A stretch of 64,000 nucleotides of DNA from Gordionus sp. m RMFG-2023 (Eukaryota > Nematomorpha > Gordioida > Chordodea > Parachordodidae), in NCBI RefSeq assembly GCF_954871325.1, contig NC_088775.1:66255561-66319560 (forward strand), in the 5' to 3' direction. Every line of letters begins with the position of its first letter. The first letter of the stretch is position 1. This document shows, in pieces, positions 34,083-44,029 of the stretch. The notes under the pieces were generated by a model. That model was not told where the DNA came from. It was given only the letters and a program-made list of their open reading frames with translations, and ran no database searches. Made by a program: the position numbers and the translations under genes.

Positions 34083-35040
34083 TCACATGGGCAAATATAG
34101 GCTAAGAAAATAAATATTTTCAAAGCCTATGTTAAATGATATATTTATATCCCATTTCAAAAAATAAGTCATAGATAATTAAATGCTAATTATCAACAAA
34201 ATATTAATAAAAACTTACTCAATTCTATGCAAATCATTATAATTATCGATATGTGCTTTAATATCATTTGTGTCCTCCTCTATTGCAACATTGTCAGGAC
34301 CATATTCATGTTTATATTTTATTGAAATTTGTTTCAAAAATAATTTAAGATTTTGAGCAAAGAGAATGGCAGCTTCTGAATTCAAAGGACTTTCTCCAAT
34401 TGAAAATGAATTTATGTTATAGAATATATCATAGATATATTGTATAACTTCAACCAATCTATTTTTATTTTTACTATATATTATTATATTAATAATAGCT
34501 ATCTATGATTTTTCTTATTAAATAAATAAAAAAATTTATTTACTCCCAATTAGCAAATTTTTTTCTTAAATCTAATTCTCCTGTTGTGGGATGAACTTGA
34601 GGGTGAAATGGAGGTCTGCAAAAAAATAATCTAGCTGGTTGCTCTTGTTGATTTGGATAATTCATACACATTAATATAATAAATTTAAAAGCACATCCTT
34701 TATAAACACCCTGATTTATTGTTATTATGCCATTCCATACTATTTTAAATATATATTACGTCACCTAATCAAGAATTACTTAAAGGACAATATGATGATG
34801 GGATAACAAAAATATTGGGTATTTTTGATTTGGATATTAGCTTACTAAAAAAGATAGCACATCAATTACATTTTTATAATTTTACATTTCCGAAAATACG
34901 CTGTAATATATGTTAAATGTAGCAAGAGTATTTTTTTTAATAATTTCATATTTTTGAATATGGTCCTTTATAAATTTTTTATAATTCTGGATATTTGAAG
35001 GTTTAGCATTTTTCGTTAATTTCATCCCTATGTTTATCAT
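34083..35040 (-). CDS. AKTIP: AKTIP / Fused Toes (FTS)-like protein, UBC-like fold, five exons
   Basis: AKTIP/FTS is a ubiquitin-conjugating-enzyme-like protein that lacks the catalytic Cys and links Hook adaptors with FHIP for endosome and dynein traffic. Exons on the minus strand: 35040-34886, 34844-34780, 34739-34544, 34473-34219, and a tentative 34101-34083. The introns (41, 40, 70 and 117 nt) all start GT and end AG, and keep the frame. Across them the protein reads YSVFSEIKLISKSKIPNIF, VIPSSYCPLIWNGIITINQG, VYKGCAFKFIILMCMNYPN, FHPQVHPTTGELDLRKKFAN, WDKNKNRLVEVIQYIYDIFY and SPLNSEAAILFAQNLKLF. These align block by block with animal AKTIP (PGVYVQPS, VFKF, VFHPLVDPTSGELDV, KWRRNHNHIWQVL, PLNPEAAVLYEKD). 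No catalytic Cys follows FHPQVHP, as expected. The product would be about 229 residues against 292 in human. The N-terminus is uncertain: the frame is open to 35079 without another ATG. No stop or frameshift is seen in the core. Confidence 0.82.
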
Positions 35041-35223
35041 TCTTTTCTTAAAATCGGCAGTTTGCCAAATCACGTGACCTTAGATCTAATACGTTAATAG
35101 GTCAAGTGACATTTGACATATGTCAATTTTATAACACAATCATTCCACTTATTATATTTTCTAACAAAATTTTAAACACATTATTTTAAAATTACGTAAT
35201 ACGTGATAAAAAAAAGTTTGATC

Positions 35224-35300
35224 CCTCGACAAATATTGCAGATAGATATGAGGTTGGGCAATAGGGGTTTCAGGATTTCTATCTGCAATATTGGTCGAGG
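35224..35300. other. Hairpin 1 upstream of the AKTIP-like gene
   Basis: CCTCGACAAATATTGCAGAT at 35224 pairs with the region ending GCAATATTGGTCGAGG at 35300: 23-nt arms with one mismatch and a loop of about 30 nt. It lies some 180 bp upstream of the predicted start. It could be a microRNA-like precursor, a foldback repeat or a regulatory dyad. Confidence 0.7.
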
Positions 35301-35318
35301 TAGACAACCTGAAATCCA

Positions 35319-35393
35319 CGACAAATATTGCAGATAGAAATCCTATGAGGTAGGGAAATAGGAATTTCAGGATTTCTATCTTATTTGTTGTCG
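35319..35393. other. Hairpin 2, diverged duplicate of hairpin 1
   Basis: CGACAAATATTGCAGATAGA at 35319 repeats the first arm of hairpin 1, and the segment ending TTATTTGTTGTCG at 35393 pairs with it imperfectly over about 25 nt. The two hairpins also share the loop phrase AATAGGRRTTTCAGGATTTC, so the unit was duplicated directly. Confidence 0.65.
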
Positions 35394-35754
35394 TACTACT
35401 TTTACTGACATTATCTTGAATAACGAATCTTTGGATATAGCTTATATTACTTAAAGCATAGCTTTGAAGTGTAGTAAAGGAGTAATTTAATGTAATATTT
35501 TATTTGCATATTATGTGTTATATTTGTCAGTTGCAATGATTATATATATATATATGAATATTTTATTATATGTTTTATAATGTATGGTGAGTTTAATAAT
35601 TATATCCGATAATCTTTCCAATATTTTATGTATACATTTATCCATAATATAATAAATTCCTTGATTTCTACAATAACAAAAACTTCAAAATAGAAATACC
35701 TTTTTTTGTCACAGAGAAATAAATACCTACACTTTTGTAAGAGCTCGACAGAAA

Positions 35755-38013
35755 TCTCAATTGATTTCTTCATATCTAGTATTCACCGAGGGTTCGATGA
35801 TGTCAAGGCATCAACCAATATGATCTGTCAGATCACAAAATACTCATAGCAAATATCACCATAAAGAATATATGGGGTTATCACAGCGGAAGTAGACAAG
35901 GTTCAACTGGTTCTAGTGCTTATCCCTTGCGAACAAATATAACACGCAAACCCTATAAAATACAATCACCGAAAGATGCAAGACTTTTAGATCAAATATT
36001 AAAAGGGAAAGAAGCTAACTTTTTATATGTAATCAGGCATGAAAATGTAGAAGCATGCTGGAAACTTTTCAAATGAGATCTTGCAGAATCATATAATGTT
36101 TTTCCAAATGTGAGTTTTTTCTCTAGGTACGAATGGATGTCTAGTGATACCCTAGAAAAAATAATCAGTTAGGAATAGAGAACGACTCAAACAGTGACCT
36201 ATGGAAGTACATACAAAGACTACTACGGAGGGATAGACGGATCTACATCGCGAAAAAAGCCTTTGATATTGATAAGGATATGAAAGAGAATAGGATCTAC
36301 GACGCCTACAAAAAATTAAAATATTTCTACAAACCTTGCAGTTTTAGGAAACTCCCCTCAAGTTTTAAATAATGGAAAAGTAATCATTGACCAGGATGAG
36401 CAAATAGCTTTATGGCTTGACCACTATATGACGGTGTTTGATTCGCGGAAAGCAACACTACCTACTAACAAACGCAATTATCACCTCACTCCAGTCTGGG
36501 TTCTTTCTAAACGATACTAAACGTAGTATATTAAATTTAAAAATTAAGCCCGACCTAACCTAGCCTGAAAATTAAAAAAAAATATACTAGGCCCTACCTA
36601 GATCAAACTGAAATTATTTTTAAAAATATATTAGGCCCTACCCAGCTCAAACCTAAATTATTTTTAAAAAATCGATCCTGCTGGCCCTAACCCCTTTCTG
36701 GCTGGGTCAGGGCCGAGCTGTTATTTGCAGATCTTTAACTCACATTTAAAAATTACGAAAAAAAAGCTCCGGGGCTGGATAATATTACAGCTGAATACCT
36801 AAAAATAGCTCTTAGAACAACTTATTCCTTTCTTTTAGCCCTCTTCAACAAAATATGGGAGTGCGGAAATACTCCGGTAGAATGGAACAAGTCCTTCATA
36901 TGTAATTTCCCCCAAACTGAAAACCCACAGAAATTTACCGATTACCGTGATGTTGCCCTTGCATCCTGCGTATCAAAGATATTTATGGTGCTATTAAAAA
37001 ATAAAATAGTATCATCGAAACCTCATCTTTTTCCTAAATATATATGTGCCTATAGGCCTAACAAGAATATACTGGAGCCCATACTATCCCTAAAAATAAT
37101 TATACAGAAGTGCTACAAATATAAGATAAAGCTTTTGAGAATGTTAATCATGAAGCTCTATGGGCAACGCTGTCAGAATGCGGAATTGAACACAAAATAA
37201 TTTCTCATTTAAAAAAATCACTATTCTAATTTATATGCTTGTTTGAAAATCAATGATAAAATTCTCCATTCTTTAGATAAAAAAAAAAGGTGTAAAACAA
37301 GACTGCACTCTTTCACCTCTCCTTTTTAATATCATAATCTATAAAGTCATAAAAGATACACTCGGTGCTGCTGATTTAGTCGATTTAGGGTCAAATGAGA
37401 GGATACATTTCGTAAACAGAATAATATCATACGCAGACGACATAGTGGTAATATCTAAAAATATATAAGAAACCAAAGGTCTACTCTATATAATAAAGAA
37501 CTTGAGTCATAGAGAAGGACTTACGATAAATTTCAACAAAACTGTCATCCTCTCCCAAACGCGCCACCGCTTCAAAATTTTACGGTTGGAAATAATGCAG
37601 TAAAAATTGTAGATAAAAAAGAGTACATGTGAGTAATATTGAATAATAAAGAGTTGCAAAGAAGAGACGAAGATGAGAATACAAAAAGCTAGGGGTGCGT
37701 TTTATATGTATATGAAAATATGGAAAACTAGAGAGATTTCGGTTTTCACCAGAATGCGGATTTTTAACTCTATGAGGGACATATGGGAAATTACCAAAAC
37801 AGAAAACAAACATCTTCAATCATTCATTTACAATTGCCTTCGCACAATAAATGATATCTACTACCCACGTCATCTCGAACTCAAATCTCTGGATAAAGTC
37901 AAATCATACTCCAATACACTTAACTTTATAAAAATGCCGAATACAGTTCCTCGCTCACATAATAAGAAACACCGACCACAATCTAGTACATGATGCCATA
38001 ACATGTCTTTATA
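35755..38013 (+). pseudogene. Second, decayed copy of the LINE found at 9-12 kb
   Basis: It matches the first copy throughout, starting at QIDFFISSIHRGFDDVKAS (compare QIDFFISNIHGWFTDVKAS). Then come LLRRDRRIYIAKKAFDID, KKKAPGLDNITAEYLKIA, LFPKYICAYRPNKNILEP, RIISYADDIVVIS (YADD site) and ISVFTRMRIFNS, ending at HNLVHDAITCLYT. Many frame changes, stops and deletions are present. It is interrupted at about 36,537-36,746 by a GC-rich repeat with the flanking phrase TTTAAAAATTA on both sides, a likely target duplication. Its 3' end is cut at 38,013 by a sequence starting CAGGGTTGCCATG. It is much older than the first copy. Confidence 0.88.
36525..36746 (-). repeat. GC-rich repeat inserted in the LINE copy
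   Basis: Reverse complement of 32714-32933: CCCGACCTAACCTAGCCTG at one end, GGCTGGGTCAGGGCCGAGC and TTATTTGCAGATCTTTAACT at the other. TTTAAAAATTA flanks it on both sides, and LINE coding continues across the insertion. Confidence 0.85.
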
Positions 38014-38014
38014 C

Positions 38015-38180
38015 CAGGGTTGCCATGTCTCCCCCCATCAGCGGGAGACTCCCGCAATTTTTTAGTTTACACGCAGACATCTCTCTCCCGCAAAACTACC
38101 GCAATTGGAAATCTCCCGCAAAAATCTACTGCAATTTTTAAATTTCTCCGCAATTTTTTTTTTAGTATTTTAACGTTTTT
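38015..38180. repeat. CAGGGTTGCCA-starting repeat with CCCGCAATT words
   Basis: It starts CAGGGTTGCCATGTCTCC and repeats TCTCCCGCAAAA, CCGCAATTGGAAATC and CCGCAATTTT. It resembles the end of an hAT-type element and directly precedes an hAT transposase remnant. A similar patch is at 39,166-39,550. Confidence 0.55.
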
Positions 38181-38339
38181 AATATATAAATAATAATTTT
38201 GAGAGACATTAAGTGATTATTTTTAATTTTTAAAATATATTTTAAATATTTATTCGAAAAACATGTCTAGTTTGTAAATTTTTTTCTATCCTGTTTTATT
38301 TTTATCCATAAATAAATCTTTCATTCATATAAGTCAGTA

Positions 38340-38895
38340 CAGGGGATTATATCTACATCGATTGCAATACTAAAATATTCTCAAAAATAGTAAATAATAC
38401 AAATGCAACTACATTTGCGGAAATCGTATCATCTACCATGTAGTTCAACATTCACAGAGCTATATCATCACATTTAACGACTCCAATATAAGTGCAAACC
38501 TTACTTGTGGCAGAACAAAAATGAGCAAGGCTATCACAAGTGTTACCTGAATCCTAGAGATCAATTCTAGACGATTTGAAAGATGAGCATCCATTTGTAA
38601 TTCTAACAGATGCATCTAATAAGGGAAATACTAAAACATTTCCCTCGATCCTTCGCTATTTCAACAAGAATAAGAACATTTTAATAAAACTGTTAAACTT
38701 TTTCCTCCGATAGTGAAAAATCCAACAATGTAGCTCATAATGATAAATATAGCTGATTTAGGGGAATCAATGATTTGCATGTCAGCTTTCTGCGCTGATA
38801 ATGCCTCTGTAAATTTTGGCAAAAACCAAAGTACCGAATTGAGGCAGCACAATAATGAATTAATACCAATTGGCTGTATATGCCAATACACCTAA
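38340..38895 (+). pseudogene. hAT transposase remnant, copy 1
   Basis: The plus strand gives LDDLKDEHPFVILTDASNKG, NTKTFPSILRYFNKNKN and then MSAFCADNASVNFGKN followed by HNNELIPIGCIC. These are the catalytic-region motifs of hAT transposases of the ZBED/SCAND3 type (TDASNKGN...FP..VRYF, AFCADNA..NFG, IGC..H). Start and end of the protein are missing and the frame changes several times. A related copy lies 1.3 kb downstream in the same orientation. Confidence 0.78.
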
Positions 38896-39165
38896 TAAAT
38901 TTCAAAAAAGCGATATATTTAAATTCAATATCACTATTAACACATCTATAAATTCTAAAGACGCGTAGTATTTAAATTCCTGATTCAAGTTCTTTTCTAG
39001 TAATTAATATTCTCTTCAAAATATAAGGATAAATTGGATTAAATAGATAAATTCTTAAATATAGATATCAATCATCTAAGATTTACACTAATAAATTTTA
39101 ACTTAAAATAAGCCACCTCCCATCCTTAAAGTAATTAAAGTATACTATAGTTCATGGGTATAGGC

Positions 39166-39550
39166 CAGGGTTGTTAGGTCAAAATTTTCAAACTGCGAGA
39201 GAAATTTGGTATTTTGCGGGAGAAATATGAAAATTGCGATAGAAATATTAAAATTGCTTAAAAAAAATTTGCGGGCCTTCGGCCTGGATTTTGAATTGAC
39301 TTAATTATCCATCTATTATTTTTTTATAATTGGTTTATATAAATACAATGTCGGTAACTATTTTTCAAAATAAAATAACATCTTGATTTATTAAATATAG
39401 TAATTTATTAAAAATCCAACGATCCTTTTTAAATATAAAAGAATGTAAACAAGATAAAATTTTATAAAAAAACAAACGATTTTAATTTTACAATGTAAAA
39501 AATATATTTTATGCGAATGTCCCGCAAAACATCCGCAATTGGAAATCTAC
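39166..39550. repeat. Second CAGGGTTG / CGCAATT repeat
   Basis: It starts CAGGGTTGTTAGGTC and contains TTTGCGGGAGAAATATG, AAAATTGCGATAGAAAT and, at its end, CCCGCAAAACATCCGCAATT. It is related to 38,015-38,180 and also precedes an hAT remnant. Confidence 0.5.
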
Positions 39551-39679
39551 CTTATGTGTGTATAACATTATAGGGATAGGCGCTTAATTATCACATATCA
39601 GATGTAAATATATAATAGGTAATATTGTATTTATTTCATTGATAATTATTTTATTTATTATTGTTCAATCACATTATTA

Positions 39680-40190
39680 TAATCAGTGCAGGAGAGTGTA
39701 TCTACAACCATTGCAAAACAAAAATATTCTCCAAAAATAAGAAATAATACAGATGCAACTACAGTTGCGGCAATTGTAATCACTTATCTTGTAGTGCAAC
39801 ATTCACAGAGCTACTTATCATTACAATGTAGGTAGAATCTTTCCCCATAATATTTAACTTCTCCAAGATAAATGAAAACTTTACTTCAGAACAAAAATGA
39901 GCAAGGATATCATCAATGTTTTAGAACCTGAATTCAGGAGGTCAATTCTTGACGATTTAAAAGATGGGCATACATATACAATTCTAACAGATGCATTTAA
40001 TAAGGGAAATACCGCTATTTCAACAAAATTAAGGACATTTCAAGAAAACGATTAAATTTTTTCCCCTTAAATAGTGAAAAATCGGGATTATCAATAAATT
40101 GCATGTCAGGTTTCTGATCTGATAATGCCTCAGTGAATTTGGAAAAAAACAGAAAGTATTTACAGAATTGAGTCAGCACAATGTTGATTG
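39680..40190 (+). pseudogene. hAT transposase remnant, copy 2
   Basis: It is clearly homologous to 38,340-38,895 at the DNA level: TGCAACTACAGTTGCGG, TCAATTCTTGACGATTTAAA, TTCTAACAGATGCATTTAAT, then TGATAATGCCTCAGTGAATT. It encodes ILDDLKDGHTYTILTDAFNK followed by a degraded CxDNAS-NF block. It has further deletions relative to copy 1. The two copies probably came from a duplication that included the preceding CAGGGTTG repeat. Confidence 0.72.
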
Positions 40191-41164
40191 CGATATATTC
40201 TTAATACCCGCCATCGATAGAATCTTAAAATTTTATAAACCTTTAAAAATATATTTCTTAAATAAAGATTATAAAAGCTGTCCTAACATTTTGAAAATTT
40301 TTATTTAATAATAAATGGCAGAGGTATATTTAGGATTGATTTTGATAAAAACAAAAAGAGAAATTATAGGCTTGAAGATTTAATCTAGAACGGTTATTAG
40401 GATTATCGCACAGGATAAAAATTAGACAGAAAAAAGACACTTTATTAAATTCAATCGAAGAAAAATGATAGTCTTTACTGATTATATTATTAGAATATTG
40501 ACGTTGTTGTAATGTCTTTTTATTTTATAATATGGTTATACAAAAAAAAGCAAGTGGTGAAAGAAAATGAAAAAATATATATCAATATATATATTTAATC
40601 GCCTTGAGATGTATTTATATACATGTTAATTTCATTGAATAAAAAGATAATATGAACATATTTAAATATACAATTACAACAAATTGAATAAGCGAAATAT
40701 TTAAGAAGTATTTAAATATACAATGAATTACAACAAATTAAACAAACATGTAACATGCACCACCTCCAAAAAAAAATATATAAAAAATTTAAGTCTTGAA
40801 AACACAACATGGTACAAAAAATAGGGAAGGAAAGAACTCGTTTGGCATGCGGGGGGTAACTCTTATAATGTTAAATGAGTAATAGGGTTAATATTTAATG
40901 TTACAATAATGGTTTCATTATTAAAATAATACACAATACTTACATTAAGATTAACAAGGAATTATATAAAAAATAATTATATATGGGGACAGTAGGAACT
41001 ACAATTGGGAAGGGGGGATTATTTTTATTATTTCCTTATATTGGAATATAATAAACAATTATAATTGGAAAGGGGAATTATTGTCATTATTTCCTTATTT
41101 TGGAATATAATAAACAATTACATTTGGTAGGGGGAATTATTGTCATTATTAACAATGTAAATAA
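40191..41164. other. AT-rich stretch with a short tandem repeat
   Basis: No gene is seen. At about 41,000-41,150 a unit of about 62-68 bp repeats two to three times (GGGGAATTATTGTCATTATT, then TTGGAATATAATAAACAATT). Confidence 0.55.
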
Positions 41165-41830
41165 CTAGGAAAAATGGAATATGTATGATGTTTTAATATT
41201 TATAACCAACAATATATAAGTAAAAAAATATAATGCAATATATTCCTGTTGATAATTTCTAATGTGATCAATATGAACAAAGAGAAACTTATCATCTACC
41301 TGAATTTCCCAAATGACGTTACTAATTCTCCCAACGACAATCCCCACACGCCATTCTTGATTGGAGCCCACTTTAATAAAGACAGAGTTGCCTAATGTTA
41401 ATTCTCTGAAATTTATTCTTTTTACATTGGGTCTATTATCACAGTCATCGTCTTTTAAAAAACTCCATTTCCATCTTAACTCCCTCCCGAATAATCTAAA
41501 AGCAGGTGATGACTTAGTAACCGCATGTTTCGTGTTGCGATAATTTAACAACACATCTTCCAAAATGTCATCCCAGCCTCCTAATTTATATATCATATTT
41601 TTTGCTGATCGTACAGCTCTTTCAGCCTTACCATTTGACGCAGGATGGTATGCAGGAGTATATATATGCAGAATTCCCTTTTCTTTTAAAAAGTTATTAA
41701 AATCAACAGACCTAAAAGCTGGTCCATTATCTGATACCAATTCTACTGGATACCCAAATCTGAAAAAAATATTATTTAATACCATAATGGTGGTAGTCGC
41801 AATTAATGTTTTTCACCTATAATTATAACT
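41165..41830 (-). pseudogene. Ty3/gypsy integrase fossil
   Basis: The minus-strand frame carries an integrase catalytic core, LVSDNGPAFRSVDFNNF and YHPASNGKAERAVRSAK (the glutamate end of the D,D-35-E triad), then NYRNTKHAVTKSSPAFRLFG and a C-terminal part with LTLGNSVFIKVGS and WEIQVDDKFLFVHIDHIRNY. It differs from the 15-20 kb gypsy element and from the 62-64 kb one, so it is a separate family. No LTRs or other pol domains were found beside it; it is an isolated, old fragment. Confidence 0.82.
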
Positions 41831-42224
41831 AATTAAATATATTTAAAAAAAGGAATTCATTATTTAAAAAAATGAATAAACACCACAATAATAACTAATT
41901 ATAATATTCAAAAAAGTAATTACATAACAATATAAAAAAATTAATAAAAAAAAGGAATTAATTATTTAAAAAAATGAATAAATACAACACCATTCCCATT
42001 AAAAACACACTTGTGTGGAAGATGTAGGCTGGTCAATATCCTCCCTTACCGATAGCAGGGCATTGTTGTCGGAGGTTAACGCCGCCGTTAGACAGTAACG
42101 TAACTTGTGGGTGCCTCCGCAAGACCAACACTCCATTCGACTTCTCCTGACCCAATCTTGATCTGTTCTGGTCTCATATCAAACAAATTACTATATAATT
42201 TAATTTAAAAAAAAAAAAAATCTA
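41831..42224. other. Spacer with a GC-balanced block
   Basis: Between 42,000 and 42,180 the base composition is balanced (for example CGGAGGTTAACGCCGCCGTT), unlike its surroundings, with no coding homology that I recognise. It could be the 3' part of the LINE on the minus strand next to it, or a SINE-like body. Confidence 0.4.
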
Positions 42225-42492
42225 ATGATCTCCTATAATCTCTCATATTCTCGTAATTATTTTATTCCTCTATAAATTATGATTCTCATAACTATGTCTA
42301 TCATCAATTCCATATCGTCAGATATTATGATTCTCATAATTATGTCCTTCATCAATTTATCATCTTTAGAATTATGATTCTCATTATTATGTCTATCATC
42401 AATTCCATATCGTCAGAGATTCTCATAACTATGTTTATCATCAATTCTATATTCTCTGAAATTATGATTCTCATAATTATGTCTATCATCAG
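42225..42492. repeat. Tandem repeat of ~45 bp
   Basis: The phrases TTATGATTCTCATAATTATG and TCTATCATCAATTCCATATC alternate about five to six times with small variations. It directly abuts the LINE reverse transcriptase fragment and may be its 3' tail array. Confidence 0.75.
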
Positions 42493-43870
42493 TTTCCAGA
42501 AGTGGGCTGAGAGCCGACCCTTGATGAACTCCTTCGGCTACTGTGAAGCCTGCTGAAGTACCTGTTGTTCTACGGACCATTGTTGTAATGGCCCATATAC
42601 ATATCCTGTATTATTCTTATATATTTTTCGGGAACCTTTTTGTGGCGTAGCGCCCACCAGATATGTTTTCTTGGGATTCTATCGAAGGCCTTTTCTAGAT
42701 CGAGAAAGGCCATGTGTAGCTTTTTCTTTATACATGTCATCGTATGCCATAGATTTGGCCCTCACCGCCTTTGTAGCTACTCTCTTGGATTTTTTGTAAT
42801 TTGTCTTGTCATCTGGGTTTTGGATTTGCACCATATTTTATATATAAGGCTTCTCTTCATTCCACAAGCCTAGTGTCGATTTGGTGTCTATTAATCTGGA
42901 TGAAAGGTCTGTCCAGATTTTTTCACTGACTTGTGGGGAATCTATTGTTTCAATGTTTGCATTGATTGCAAAGGCATCTGTCATTGTTTTTATTTTGCCC
43001 CCCATTTGATGCATGGTTCCAGTTTTATCTTGTTTTGAGTGGATTTATTTGAGATGGGTGAATCCATGACTATGTAATCTATCTGTGTTTTTCTCGTACC
43101 ACTTTCGTATGTTATTAAATGACTGTCTTTTTTCCTATAGTAGGTGTTGGTTAAGGCAAGGTCGAAGGCTTCCGCAAATTTCAGTACATGCTCTCCTTCA
43201 TCATTCCTTTCTCTATATCCAAAAGCACCATGATGCCTTTTGTAGCTATCTCTTGTTTTTCCCACATGCGCATTTAAGTCACCACCTATTCGACTAGGTC
43301 ATTCTTAGGGATTTCCATTACAGCTTCATCAAGGATAGCTCTAAAGTCATCTTTCTCTTCTTCCTTGCAACCATATACTGATATGATGTGTAGTATTGAT
43401 TGACCAATGCAGAGTTTTATCTTCATTAGTCTTATCAGAGATCCTGTTGATGTTGACTGACTTTCACAATGATGCCGACACCGTTCCTATTGCTAACAAT
43501 TCCATTATAGTACAATTTATACCCATCTCCAATTATTAAAGTCTTCTGACCTTTCCATTTCGTGTCATGTATGCACGCTATATCAACTTTTCTCTTGTTC
43601 AACATTGATGCCAGTCTTACTTTTAAGCGTCCCAATATTTAAAATTGCTAATCTTGTCTTCTTTGCTTTGACCTTTACTTTACTTTTCACAGGATGGAGG
43701 TCTACACCCTGCGCGTCGCTTGGAGGGAACGCCCTAGCTTTCATATTCATATTTCCATTTGTTTCCTTCATTTTGTTTCCTTCATTTTGTTTATTGGACA
43801 GGTATCCTTAGCACCCGGCTGTCCAGGCCTGTCGGTGACCGGGGTGTCATCTCTAAGCTCTGAAATTCAT
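42493..43870 (-). pseudogene. RTE/BovB-like LINE fragment: endonuclease and part of RT
   Basis: Reading on the minus strand, it begins with a linker containing AFPPSDAQGVDLHPVKSK, then RLAILNIGTLKSKTG and KVDIACIHDTKWKGQK (the start of the APE-type endonuclease). IGGDLNAHVGKTR, FAEAFDLALTNTYYRKKD and TRKTQIDYIVM (the catalytic His/Asp end) follow. After a gap it continues with an RT piece, [20 protein letters not shown], then [13 protein letters not shown] and TSAGFTVAEGVHQGSALSP in a shifted frame. The order and motifs are those of RTE/BovB elements. Most of the RT and the connecting part are missing, with frame changes. It is a different clade from the LINE at 9 kb. Confidence 0.85.
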
Positions 43871-43924
43871 CTTACCATATGTCTTTACACATCAGTCATC
43901 GAAGAAAAACTTGAAAGTTTTTAT

Positions 43925-44003
43925 GCCCTTCCCAGGATTGAACCTGCGTCCTTCTTCGTCCTTCTGTTTTCAAGCATACATCTAACCCATTAGACCACCC
44001 CGG
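43925..44003 (-). other. tRNA-like segment with pol III A and B boxes
   Basis: The minus strand begins CCGGGGTGGTCTAATGGG, which fits an internal A box (43986-43997), and later has GCAGGTTCAATCCTGGG, a B box with T-loop-like pairing (about 43931-43947). The box spacing is slightly longer than in a plain tRNA. It sits directly upstream of the RTE-like LINE in the same orientation. It is more likely a tRNA-derived SINE head or pseudo-tRNA than a working tRNA gene, since I cannot fold a full cloverleaf. Confidence 0.5.
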
Positions 44004-44029
44004 CAATTAAAATATATAATATATTATTA

